Positions 1 through 6,910 of a stretch of DNA of 11,609 nucleotides are shown here, in pieces. Origin of the DNA: Deltaproteobacteria bacterium (GTDB lineage: Bacteria; Bdellovibrionota; UBA1018; UBA923); NCBI GenBank assembly GCA_016194725.1, contig JACQAW010000431.1:1-11609 (forward strand), in the 5' to 3' direction. The translations under genes and the position numbers were made by a program. The notes below the pieces were generated by a model. The model had not been told where the DNA came from and searched no databases. It worked only from the letters and a program-made list of their open reading frames with translations. Numbering within the stretch: position 1 is the first letter of the stretch; every line of letters starts with the position of its first letter.

Positions 1-1
1 G

Positions 2-535
2 TTGTACAGCAAGAACAAGGGATATGTTTTCGGCAAGGAGCCGGCCGCATCGCTGGTCGAAAACCTGAACCTGCTGCCCATTGGCCGCGCGCTGGACCTG
101 GCCATGGGCGAGGGCCGCAATGCCGTTTTCATGGCCAAAAAGGGCTTTGAGGTCGTGGGTGTGGATATTTCAGAGGTCGCCGTGCGCAAAGCGCGGCGAC
201 TGGCCAAAGAAAACAAGGTTCATTTCAAAGCCGTCGTGGCCGACTTGACCAAATACCAGATCGCTCCCGAAAGCTACGACGTCATCATGGTGTTTTATTA
301 CCTGCAACGCTCGCTGAACCCGGCCATCGTGCGGGGGCTGAAGCCTGGCGGCATTCTGGTTTTCGAAAACAACACCAAAGACCAGCTCAAATATGACAAG
401 GCCGCGAGCCCGGAATATCTGCTGGCCAAAGACGAGCTCAAGACGATGTTCAAGGGCCTGGAAACTTTGAAGTATGAAAACGTGGATGATGGCAAATCGG
501 CCTTTTCATTGCTAATCGCACGCAAGCGGAAATAA
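2..535 (+). CDS. class I SAM-dependent methyltransferase, 5'-truncated by window edge
   Basis: This is a Rossmann-fold, S-adenosylmethionine-dependent methyltransferase of the general TehB/Methyltransf_25 kind; the substrate cannot be told. Motif I is visible as DLAMGEGRN (visible residues 32-40), followed by the acidic end of strand beta-2 in VVGVDIS (Asp55), then VVADL (about 78-82) and the beta-4 segment YDVIMVFYYL (about 92-101). LKPGGILVFEN (about 113-123) is the usual post-motif III strand. Family members normally begin about ten residues earlier with a W-[DE]-x-x-Y/F segment, so the TTG at base 2 is probably an internal Leu codon and the true start lies to the left. The protein is soluble with no signal peptide. 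The stop is 4 nt before the antiporter ATG, so the two genes are probably co-transcribed. The class is secure; the reaction is unknown. Confidence 0.88.
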   Translation: MYSKNKGYVFGKEPAASLVENLNLLPIGRALDLAMGEGRNAVFMAKKGFEVVGVDISEVAVRKARRLAKENKVHFKAVVADLTKYQIAPESYDVIMVFYYLQRSLNPAIVRGLKPGGILVFENNTKDQLKYDKAASPEYLLAKDELKTMFKGLETLKYENVDDGKSAFSLLIARKRK

Positions 536-539
536 ACCG

Positions 540-2741
540 ATGCAACACCTGGCGCCGCTCATTCGAGACCTGGCCGTGATTCTGGGAGTGGCGGCGGTTG
601 TGACGCTGATCTTTCAGCGCATCCGCCAGCCCGTGGTGCTGGGCTACATCATCGCCGGTTTCATCTGCGGGCCCTATGTGCTGCGCCACCCCTTGGTGAG
701 CGACTCGGCTGACATCAAGGTGTGGGCCGAGTTGGGCGTTATATTTCTCATGTTCAGCCTGGGCCTGGAGTTCAGCTTTCGCAAGCTGGCGAAGGTGGGA
801 ATCTCGTCGGCCGTGACCGCCGGCTACGAGGTTTTCATGATGATGGCGCTGGGCTTCACCACCGGGCGACTGCTGGGCTGGTCGCGCATCGACAGCACCT
901 TTTTGGCCGCGATGATGTCGATCTCGTCCACCACGATCATTATCAAAGCACTCGATGAGCTTCGGCTCAAGTCGCGGCGCTTTGCCGAGATGATCTTCGG
1001 GGTGCTGGTCGTCGAGGACCTGATCGCGATTCTGATTCTGGTGGCGCTGTCCACCATGGCTGTGAGCGGCAGCTTCAAGGGCGTGGACATCATGCTGGCG
1101 GGCGCCAAGCTGCTGCTGGTGATAGGAAGCTGGTTTTTGGCGGGCTACTTCGTGCTGCCGCGCTTCGTGCGTTACGTGGGCAAGCTGGGCAACGACGAAA
1201 TGCTCACCATCGTTTCGCTGGGCCTTTGCCTTTCGCTGTCGGTGGTCGCGGCTCGGCTGAACTACTCGGTGGCGCTGGGCGCCTTCATCATGGGCTCGAT
1301 TCTGGCCGAAAGCACCGAGTCGTTTCGGATTGAGGAGCTCATTCGCCCGCTGCGCGATTTGTTTGCCGCGATTTTTTTCGTCTCGGTGGGAATGTTGATC
1401 GACCCGCATGTGCTGATTGGCCGCTATCGGGAAATCGGCGTCATCACGCTGGTGCTGGTCGCGGGCAAGATCATCAACATCACGGCGGGCGCGCTGGTGT
1501 CGGGGCAGACTCTGCGCACCTCGTTGCAGGTGGGTTTTGGCATGGCGCAGATTGGCGAGTTTTCGTTCATCATCGCCACGCTGGGGCTGACGCTGGGAGT
1601 GACCAGCGATTTTCTGTATCCCGTGGCCGTGGCGGTTTCGCTCATCACGGCGTTCACGACGCCCTACCTGATTCGCGTGTCCCACAAGTTCGCGGTGTTT
1701 CTCGAGGGCAAGCTGCCGCTTCGGGCCAAGCACGTGCTGAGCCAGTATGCCTCCTGGACGCAGGAGCGCTCGGCAGACTCCCGGCGCCGCGGCGACTTTT
1801 ACAAGCGCGCGTTCAAGTGGCTGCTCAACGGCATTCTGGTCACCGTAAGCTTCGTGCTCGTTGCCGAGCGGGTGCTGCCCGCGCTGAGCTCGCGTCTGGG
1901 CATGGAGCTTTCGCCCGGCCTGGAATGGCTTGTCGCCGTGGCCTGCGGCTCGCCTTTTTTGTGGGCCATGTTTTCGGCCTTTCGAGGCTTTCGCCTGGGG
2001 CGAGGGGACTATCGCAGCGGTGGCGTGCTTTTTCTTTCGCGGCTGCTCACCGTTTTCTGGGTTGGCGCCATGACGCTGGAATTTTTCGACGCTGAATTCG
2101 TGTTGCTGCTCACCGGCCTTTTTGGCGTGCTGCTCTTCGTTTCGTTTCACCGGCAGCTGGGCTCGTCATATCGCTGGTTTGAGGAACGGTTCCTGGCCAC
2201 CTTTGACGACGCATCGAAGTCCAAAAAGCCAACCGACATTTTTCGCCATCTGGCGCCGTGGGATGCCCACCTGGTGCGTTTCAAAGTTCATCCCAACTCC
2301 GACTTGGCTGGCCGCAAGCTGGGTGAAATCGATTTGCGCGCGCGTTTTGGCCTGAATATCGTGGTGATACAACGCGGGCTTAGGACGATCGTAGCTCCGC
2401 AGCCCGGCGAGGTGATCTACCCCAAAGACGAGCTGCTCGTGCTGGGCACCGACGAAGAGGTCGAAACCGCGCGCAAGGAAATCGAAAAGCCACCGGGGCT
2501 GGCCGAGCGGTTCCGGCATATTTCGGGTTATGAGCTGCGCCATATTTTGATTACCGAGGATTCACCGCTCAAGGAGCTGGCCATACGCGAATCGGGAATT
2601 CGCGAACGCTTCGGTGGAATGGTGGTGGGGCTGGAGCGTGGTGAGGACCGCATGATCAATCCCAACTCCAACTCGGTGCTCAAGCTCGGCGACGTGCTTT
2701 GGATCGTGGGCGAGACCGACAAGATACAAAAGCTACGATAA
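540..2741 (+). CDS. Kef-type (CPA2) monovalent cation:proton antiporter with tandem TrkA_C domains
   Basis: This inner-membrane antiporter should exchange K+ or Na+ for H+. Residues about 8-385 form the Na_H_Exchanger domain. Visible landmarks are the first-helix start with RQPVVLGYIIAG (29-40), SSTT (129-132), the VVED ion-binding pair with Glu159-Asp160, GAFIMGSILAES (247-258), LRDLFAAIFFVSVGM (271-285) and AQIGEFSF (336-343). A basic soluble stretch (391-425) leads into an additional membrane block of about three or four helices (427-537). Two RCK_C/TrkA_C-like domains follow, about 578-645 and 661-733, both with the L/IxxxDE-or-GDxLxVxG ending (KDELLVLG, LGDVLWIVG). No NAD-binding TrkA_N (GxGxxG) is present, unlike KefB/KefC. 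The ATG has only a weak upstream GCGGA. Sequence odds favour an electroneutral or ligand-gated exchanger, but the ion cannot be assigned. Confidence 0.9.
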   Translation: MQHLAPLIRDLAVILGVAAVVTLIFQRIRQPVVLGYIIAGFICGPYVLRHPLVSDSADIKVWAELGVIFLMFSLGLEFSFRKLAKVGISSAVTAGYEVFMMMALGFTTGRLLGWSRIDSTFLAAMMSISSTTIIIKALDELRLKSRRFAEMIFGVLVVEDLIAILILVALSTMAVSGSFKGVDIMLAGAKLLLVIGSWFLAGYFVLPRFVRYVGKLGNDEMLTIVSLGLCLSLSVVAARLNYSVALGAFIMGSILAESTESFRIEELIRPLRDLFAAIFFVSVGMLIDPHVLIGRYREIGVITLVLVAGKIINITAGALVSGQTLRTSLQVGFGMAQIGEFSFIIATLGLTLGVTSDFLYPVAVAVSLITAFTTPYLIRVSHKFAVFLEGKLPLRAKHVLSQYASWTQERSADSRRRGDFYKRAFKWLLNGILVTVSFVLVAERVLPALSSRLGMELSPGLEWLVAVACGSPFLWAMFSAFRGFRLGRGDYRSGGVLFLSRLLTVFWVGAMTLEFFDAEFVLLLTGLFGVLLFVSFHRQLGSSYRWFEERFLATFDDASKSKKPTDIFRHLAPWDAHLVRFKVHPNSDLAGRKLGEIDLRARFGLNIVVIQRGLRTIVAPQPGEVIYPKDELLVLGTDEEVETARKEIEKPPGLAERFRHISGYELRHILITEDSPLKELAIRESGIRERFGGMVVGLERGEDRMINPNSNSVLKLGDVLWIVGETDKIQKLR

Positions 2742-2817
2742 GGGTTGATGCTGATACACGGATTTGCCAAGAGGCATGGCTCATTTAATTTCGCCCCTGG
2801 AGGCCCCTTTGCCCGCG

Positions 2818-3798
2818 TTAAAGCAGGGTGAGCAGGTCGGCAGCCAATTCGGCTATGGTCTGGTGGCTGCAACCCTCGAGGTGATTGTTCATGAACACGT
2901 AGCAGGGGCGTTTGGCCGCCAGCGAGTCCTGCACGATGGCCGCGAGTGCGCGCCGCACGACGGGAACGCGCTCGCGGATTCGCGCGTAGGGCTCGAAAAG
3001 CTGCACGGCTTCGTCGCGCGTGCGGCCGGGCCGCATCATCAGGCGCACCTCGTTGAAAGCGAAATCCTGCGTGCGCACGAGCTTCCATTGCTCGTCAAGC
3101 GGCGGCGTGCGAGTCCAGCTGTTCACGATGGGCGCAACCGGCACGAAGGCATTCATGGCTTTGAGGGCCGCGTAGAAATCGTCGTGGATGAACTCCTTGG
3201 TGCGCAGCTCGACGCCGAACTCGTGTTCGCGTCCGCACAGCTTGCCCAACTGGCAGAAAAACGCTTCAAGTTCCTTCGCGAACTCGGTCCAGTCTGAAAA
3301 CGCCCCGCGCGGAAAGGCGGTGAACTCGACGATGATTGGAGCAAGCTTGCCCCGCAACGGAACAAGACGATCGAGAAATTTTTCTTTGAACAGCCGGGGG
3401 TTGAGAAAATCGGGGTTGGGCTGCCCGGCCTTGGCGCCCCAGCGGGCAATGGCGGGGAAGCGCTTGAGAGTGATGAACTCGGTGGCCTTCAATCCGATCT
3501 TGAAGCCCTCCGGCGTTTGCCTGGCGATGTTCGCGATCAGCTCTTCGCCCGGCCAGTTATAAAACGAAAAGTCGCCGCCTACGGCAGGAAAAATGCGCGC
3601 ATATTCCCCCAGGCAGTTCTGGTCGAAATGTTTTTTGGTTTTGTACTCGTCGCAGTAAACGGCGTCTTTCCAGCTTTCGTATTTCCAGCTCGAGGTGCCA
3701 AAGTAGATTCCGCGCCGGGCAAGCGCCCAGAGCTCATCGCCAAGCACGCGGTACGGATGTTCTCGCTGGGGGGCGGCGAAAAGCTCCGACTGTGTCAC
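2818..3798 (-). CDS. DUF72 (YecE-like) family protein
   Basis: This soluble protein of 326 residues belongs to DUF72, a TIM-barrel-like family of unknown biochemical function. Seen are the N-terminal strand YFGTSSWKYESW (32-43), FPAVGGDFSFYNWP (70-83) standing for the usual F-x-x-V-E-x-x-x-TFY segment, TPEGFKIGLKATEFIT (95-110), and near the C-terminus CYVFMNNHLEGCSHQTI (299-315), matching the family's Y-x-FNNH-x-x-G signature. It has an extra N-terminal stretch of about 30 residues, and the family's usual Glu after F-x-x-V is Gly here, so it is a divergent subfamily. The start is a GTG (3796-3798) with GGTGGG 6 nt upstream on the coding strand. It lies 13 nt behind hisS and is likely in the same transcript. 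The family assignment is firm; the function is not known. Confidence 0.87.
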   Translation of the reverse strand: MTQSELFAAPQREHPYRVLGDELWALARRGIYFGTSSWKYESWKDAVYCDEYKTKKHFDQNCLGEYARIFPAVGGDFSFYNWPGEELIANIARQTPEGFKIGLKATEFITLKRFPAIARWGAKAGQPNPDFLNPRLFKEKFLDRLVPLRGKLAPIIVEFTAFPRGAFSDWTEFAKELEAFFCQLGKLCGREHEFGVELRTKEFIHDDFYAALKAMNAFVPVAPIVNSWTRTPPLDEQWKLVRTQDFAFNEVRLMMRPGRTRDEAVQLFEPYARIRERVPVVRRALAAIVQDSLAAKRPCYVFMNNHLEGCSHQTIAELAADLLTLL

Positions 3799-3803
3799 GG
3801 CTT

Positions 3804-3810
3804 TCCCACC
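3804..3810 (-). promoter_or_regulatory. ribosome binding site deciding the GTG start of the DUF72 gene
   Basis: On the minus strand GGTGGG lies six bases before the GTG at 3796-3798, in the short gap behind hisS. The spacing and composition support the GTG start over internal ATG codons. Confidence 0.5.
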
Positions 3811-3811
3811 T

Positions 3812-5146
3812 CTAGACTCCGTGAGTCTCGTTGACGTAAGTGGTCATGAAAGTGACCATCAGCGTGGGTGCCGGCCCCTGCGTCTGGACGCCGGTAACCA
3901 GGTCTTTCATCTGAAACTCGCCTTTCTTGACGTCATCGGGGCCGACAAAAACCACGGCACGGGCACCCAGCTTTTCAGCGGTCGTGAAAATCTTGCGGGG
4001 CTTATCTGGTGAAAGCGAGGTCATCACCGGCACGTCCACGTCGGCGTCGCTGAAACGGTGGCGCATGTCCTGGGCAAGCCGTTGGGCCGGCATGAACTGC
4101 TCGTCTTCAAGGTGCGCGATGTAAATGCCCCGCGGTGTTTTCATGTCGGGCAGCAGCTTGTTGATCTCCAGAAAATATCGCAAGGTGACGTCGCCCATGC
4201 CAAAACCCACGCCCGGCAGCGCGTTGCCACCGAACATTCCGACCAGGTTGTCATAACGGCCGCCGCCAAAGAGCGCGCGGTTGTTTTCAGGGTGCAGGTC
4301 ATAGACTTCAAGAACCATTCCGGTGTAGTACATGAAACCGCGCATGATCGAGGGATCGTAGCGAAAGAAGGTTCCGACTCCCAGGGCGTCAAGCTTGGCT
4401 GTCAGGTCCATGAGATGTTTGAAGTGTGGGTTGTCGCCCAGCTGTTTGGCTAATCTGGTGCAGGCATCTTTTTTCAGCAGCGATTCCAGCAGCTCGATCT
4501 GGCCTGGCTCGAGGCCTTCTTTCGCGAGTGAAGCGGCAAAAACTCCGGGCGCCATTTTCGGGGCGGTGTCGAGCAGGCGGCCAATGGTGGGAATTTTGTC
4601 ATCGGTGAGCTTGAGCAGCTCGCGAAAAATATAATCGGTCACGCCCCGGTGATTGAGGCGTACTTCATAACCCGACTCGGCGCCAAATCCTTGCATGATC
4701 GCCACGATGACCTGGCAAATTTCGAGGTCTTCGGTGATGGGCTCGCCCCCGAACGTATCGACGTTGAGCTGCCAGTGCTCGCGCAGGCGACCGCGCTGCG
4801 GCCGCTCATAACGCCAAAGATTGGGAATCGAAAACCAGCGAATGGGACGCGGCAGCTCATTCTGTTTTGCCGCCACCATGCGCGCCAGGGTAGGCGTCAT
4901 TTCGGGACGAATGGCCAGCTTGCGTTCGCCGCGGTCGACGAGCCAGTAAAGCTGCTCGTTGACGATTTCCTCGCTGGTCTTGGCGGCATATAGCTCAAAA
5001 GGCTCGAGCATCGGGCCGTCGTACTCTTCATAACCGAACGTCCTGAGCGTTTTGCGCAGGCGCGAAAAGATCCAGTTCCGGACACGCATGTCCATGGGGT
5101 AAAAATCGCGGGTTCCCTTGTAAGGCTGAGTGCTTAGTGTGCTCAT
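3812..5146 (-). CDS. hisS: histidyl-tRNA synthetase
   Basis: Class II aminoacyl-tRNA synthetase that charges tRNA-His in the cytosol; 444 residues, within the usual bacterial length. Motif 1 region is about 40-60. RPEMTPTLAR (80-89) carries the histidine-binding Glu82 and Thr84. Motif 2 is PNLWRYERPQRGRLREHWQ (108-126), with Arg112 and Gln126. The HisA motif is IMRGFMYYTG (267-276), keeping the catalytic Arg269 and Tyr274. The HisB/motif 3 part is GGGRYDNLVGMFGG (294-307) and LPGVGFGMGDVTLR (310-323). The C-terminal anticodon-binding domain spans about 338-435. The start is fixed by an in-frame TAA directly before the ATG (5147-5149), though no strong Shine-Dalgarno is seen. The usual RGLDYY motif reads RGFMYY here. 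The identity is secure. Confidence 0.95.
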   Translation of the reverse strand: MSTLSTQPYKGTRDFYPMDMRVRNWIFSRLRKTLRTFGYEEYDGPMLEPFELYAAKTSEEIVNEQLYWLVDRGERKLAIRPEMTPTLARMVAAKQNELPRPIRWFSIPNLWRYERPQRGRLREHWQLNVDTFGGEPITEDLEICQVIVAIMQGFGAESGYEVRLNHRGVTDYIFRELLKLTDDKIPTIGRLLDTAPKMAPGVFAASLAKEGLEPGQIELLESLLKKDACTRLAKQLGDNPHFKHLMDLTAKLDALGVGTFFRYDPSIMRGFMYYTGMVLEVYDLHPENNRALFGGGRYDNLVGMFGGNALPGVGFGMGDVTLRYFLEINKLLPDMKTPRGIYIAHLEDEQFMPAQRLAQDMRHRFSDADVDVPVMTSLSPDKPRKIFTTAEKLGARAVVFVGPDDVKKGEFQMKDLVTGVQTQGPAPTLMVTFMTTYVNETHGV

Positions 5147-5302
5147 TTATCCGGACATTAGGAGGCCACGCCGTGTCTTGCAAGAGGCGATTTGTGTTGT
5201 GGCAAATAGCCGCAGACGTGGGGCATTTGTAGCTTTCGACCTACACACCTCGTTGATTTTACTGAATTTCCGGTTGGTACTGTGCTTGTATAGGAAAGAG
5301 GT

Positions 5303-5308
5303 GGGAGG
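5303..5308 (+). promoter_or_regulatory. Shine-Dalgarno of the small exported coiled-coil gene
   Basis: GGGAGG ends eight bases before the ATG at 5317, an almost ideal ribosome binding site. Together with the signal peptide it shows that this small ORF is a real gene and not noise. No convincing sigma-70 promoter could be picked in the 170-bp gap upstream, although it must hold promoters for both hisS (minus) and this gene (plus). Confidence 0.65.
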
Positions 5309-5316
5309 ATCTCGAT

Positions 5317-5727
5317 ATGAATACCGTAAAACTGTTTTTGGCAGTGGGTTTGACCTCGGCAATTCTGGCCTCGCCTTTGGCCGTTGCCCAGCAAGACGAT
5401 ACGAGCAAGGACGTGCAGGACATCAAGCAGGACAAACAGCAGTTCCATCAAGATCAGAAGGCGCTTATCGATGCCAGAAAGGACCGAAACCAGGAACGCC
5501 GGGAAATGAATCAGGAGCGGGCAAAGTTGCACCGCGATAAGGCTGCCGGCGATACGACAGCCGTTCAGGCAGATCAACAGGCGTTGCAAACAGACAAGAC
5601 TGAGCTCGCAAAGGACCAGAAGGCGGTACGTGAAGACGCTGAAAAGGTAAGGAGCGATCGCAAGGACTTGAAGGCTGATCGCCGCGACCTGCGCAAGGAC
5701 CGCAAAGCGAGACGCAAAGCCCATTAG
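5317..5727 (+). CDS. small exported, highly charged coiled-coil protein
   Basis: A 136-residue protein of unknown function. Residues 1-24 form a clear Sec signal peptide (Lys5, hydrophobic core LFLAVGLTSAILA, cleavage after AVA24). The mature part is almost wholly Asp, Lys, Arg, Gln and Glu and should be one long helix or coiled coil. Near the C-terminus the seven-residue repeat DRKDLKA / DRRDLRK / DRKARRK (114-134) is plain, and the last 25 residues are very basic. There is no cysteine, no second membrane segment and no lipobox, so a soluble periplasmic protein is likely. Similar charged Q/D/K-repeat exported proteins are widespread in Proteobacteria without a known role. The start has a strong Shine-Dalgarno. 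It converges on the alarmone synthetase gene; a functional link is not implied. Confidence 0.82.
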   Translation: MNTVKLFLAVGLTSAILASPLAVAQQDDTSKDVQDIKQDKQQFHQDQKALIDARKDRNQERREMNQERAKLHRDKAAGDTTAVQADQQALQTDKTELAKDQKAVREDAEKVRSDRKDLKADRRDLRKDRKARRKAH

Positions 5728-5758
5728 TCGGCGTTGGGCATAGGGCAAGAGTCAGGGG

Positions 5759-5787
5759 CAGGGTCTGCATCTGCAGTCTGGTTTTTT
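5759..5787 (+). terminator. candidate intrinsic terminator after the coiled-coil gene
   Basis: An imperfect hairpin (CAG 5759-5761 with CTG 5778-5780; inner stem CTGC 5765-5768 with GCAG 5773-5776, loop ATCT) is followed by six T at 5782-5787 on the plus strand. It lies 30 bases after the stop of the small exported gene, and its T run touches the stop codon of the opposing synthetase gene. The stem is short, so this is only plausible. Confidence 0.4.
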
Positions 5788-6908
5788 CACGCCCCATGCT
5801 TTCCAAGATGTCTGAGAGCCCCAAACAATCCCGCAGCCACTCGCTGCGCAGAGCTCTCGTCGTCGGGGTAATCAAGCTCGCGGTAAAATTGCGCGAGCTT
5901 GGATACCTTGTTTGCCTCAAGCAGGGGGCTCTGCAATATTATGACGTGTGACAGAAAAAACAAGCTGTAGCCGCGATACACCGACACCAGATTTCCGGCT
6001 GCAAGCCGCCACGCCTGATTCGTGAACTCGAAGTAAGGCGTGACCATTTCGACAATGCCGGCGCGGTAGTTTGTCAGGGCCTGCGCCAGGTCCCGGGTAT
6101 TTTGCAGGCCCGCGAGCCTCAGCATTTTAACCAGGTATTCGGGAAAGAAAACTTCGGGGCTCAGCTCTTTGCCCAGCAGCGTGGCGATGGCTTGGTCCAG
6201 CTCGAGCACTTGCGCGCTTTGCACCGTGCTCTGCAGCGACACGCCATCCAGCGGGAAAGACAGCGTGGGATCGGTGAGCGTGTTTCTTACCGACTGCTCG
6301 TAGCTCTCCAGATCACGCCGGATGGATACGAATTCCTCGTCGGCGATTTCGAGCAGGCTGGCGATGCGGCTGAAGCGCCGGCGAATGGCAAGCGGGGTAA
6401 GGCCATTGGCTTTGTAGGCCAGGTCGTGTTCCACCTCGGCCCAGGCATGCTGCAAAATGGTTCGAATCTGGATTTCGAAATGAAACTCCGGCGGCAGCTG
6501 CGGCGCGGCCGAGTCGGTGGCCCCAAACGAGCAGACGTAATGGAGCGAGCGATAACCGAAGCTGTCAGGCGCTTTGCCGCCCAGCTTGTCGGCCGAGTGG
6601 TTGAAGTCGACCCTGAAATGCTTTTCGATCAGCCGCGCCACGTCTTCGATCTGGTCCTCAAAGTAGGTGGTGACTCTCAGGCCCAGCAAGTCGGTCACAT
6701 CCCAAACTGCGCGGTAAGTTTTGTCGGGCCGCGAGAGTTTGTAGCGCAGGCTTTCGCGCGATTTCACCCGGCTCGAAACGGCATGCACCTCGATGCCATT
6801 TTGGGAAAGCAGCTCGACCAGGCTTGCCTGCAGCCTGGCCTTGAGGGCCTGAAAGGCAGGCAGATGCAGGTCATAGTGACCAAGGATTTGCTCGTGAATC
6901 ATCTGCAA
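5787..6908 (-). CDS. stand-alone RelA/SpoT-type (p)ppGpp synthetase with long C-terminal extension
   Basis: Residues about 40-165 form the RelA_SpoT synthetase domain, which moves pyrophosphate from ATP to the 3'-OH of GDP/GTP. Key residues are present: SRVKSRESLRYK (46-57, with Arg47, Lys49, Lys57), DLLGLRV (73-79, with Asp73 and Arg78), FGYRSLHY (117-124, with Tyr119 and His123), and EIQIRTILQHAWAEVEHDL (145-163, with Glu145 and Gln147). There is no HD hydrolase, TGS or ACT domain, so this is a long small-alarmone-synthetase type rather than RelA or Spo T. Residues 170-373 are mostly helical with no recognised domain. The ORF may start at TTG 6908 or, two codons later, at ATG 6902; an in-frame TAA at 6915-6917 excludes anything further. 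No Shine-Dalgarno is visible. Pyrophosphorylation of tRNA (toxSAS-like) cannot be excluded. Confidence 0.87.
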   Translation of the reverse strand: MQMIHEQILGHYDLHLPAFQALKARLQASLVELLSQNGIEVHAVSSRVKSRESLRYKLSRPDKTYRAVWDVTDLLGLRVTTYFEDQIEDVARLIEKHFRVDFNHSADKLGGKAPDSFGYRSLHYVCSFGATDSAAPQLPPEFHFEIQIRTILQHAWAEVEHDLAYKANGLTPLAIRRRFSRIASLLEIADEEFVSIRRDLESYEQSVRNTLTDPTLSFPLDGVSLQSTVQSAQVLELDQAIATLLGKELSPEVFFPEYLVKMLRLAGLQNTRDLAQALTNYRAGIVEMVTPYFEFTNQAWRLAAGNLVSVYRGYSLFFLSHVIILQSPLLEANKVSKLAQFYRELDYPDDESSAQRVAAGLFGALRHLGKHGA

Positions 6909-6910
6909 TC

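Noticed and set aside
450..2150. 566-codon open frame on the minus strand opposite the antiporter gene
   Set aside because: Its product is rich in His, Gln, Arg and Ala with no domain, no ribosome site and no hydrophobic core; it is the antisense shadow of a codon-biased membrane protein gene.
2766..2780. GCCA/TGGC hairpin between the convergent antiporter and DUF72 genes
   Set aside because: A four-base stem with a seven-base loop and no clean T run is too weak to call a terminator.
5160..5232. AGGAGG followed seven bases later by GTG and a 19-codon frame, just upstream of the coiled-coil gene
   Set aside because: The ribosome site is ideal, but the peptide (VSCKRRFVLW...) has no run of regulatory codons, no hairpin logic is visible after it, and so small a frame can arise by chance.
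5787..6908. CapRel-type phage-sensing toxin-antitoxin fusion
   Set aside because: The total length is similar, but I see no zinc-finger-like antitoxin pattern in the C-terminal half and no defence genes nearby; the sequence alone does not support it.
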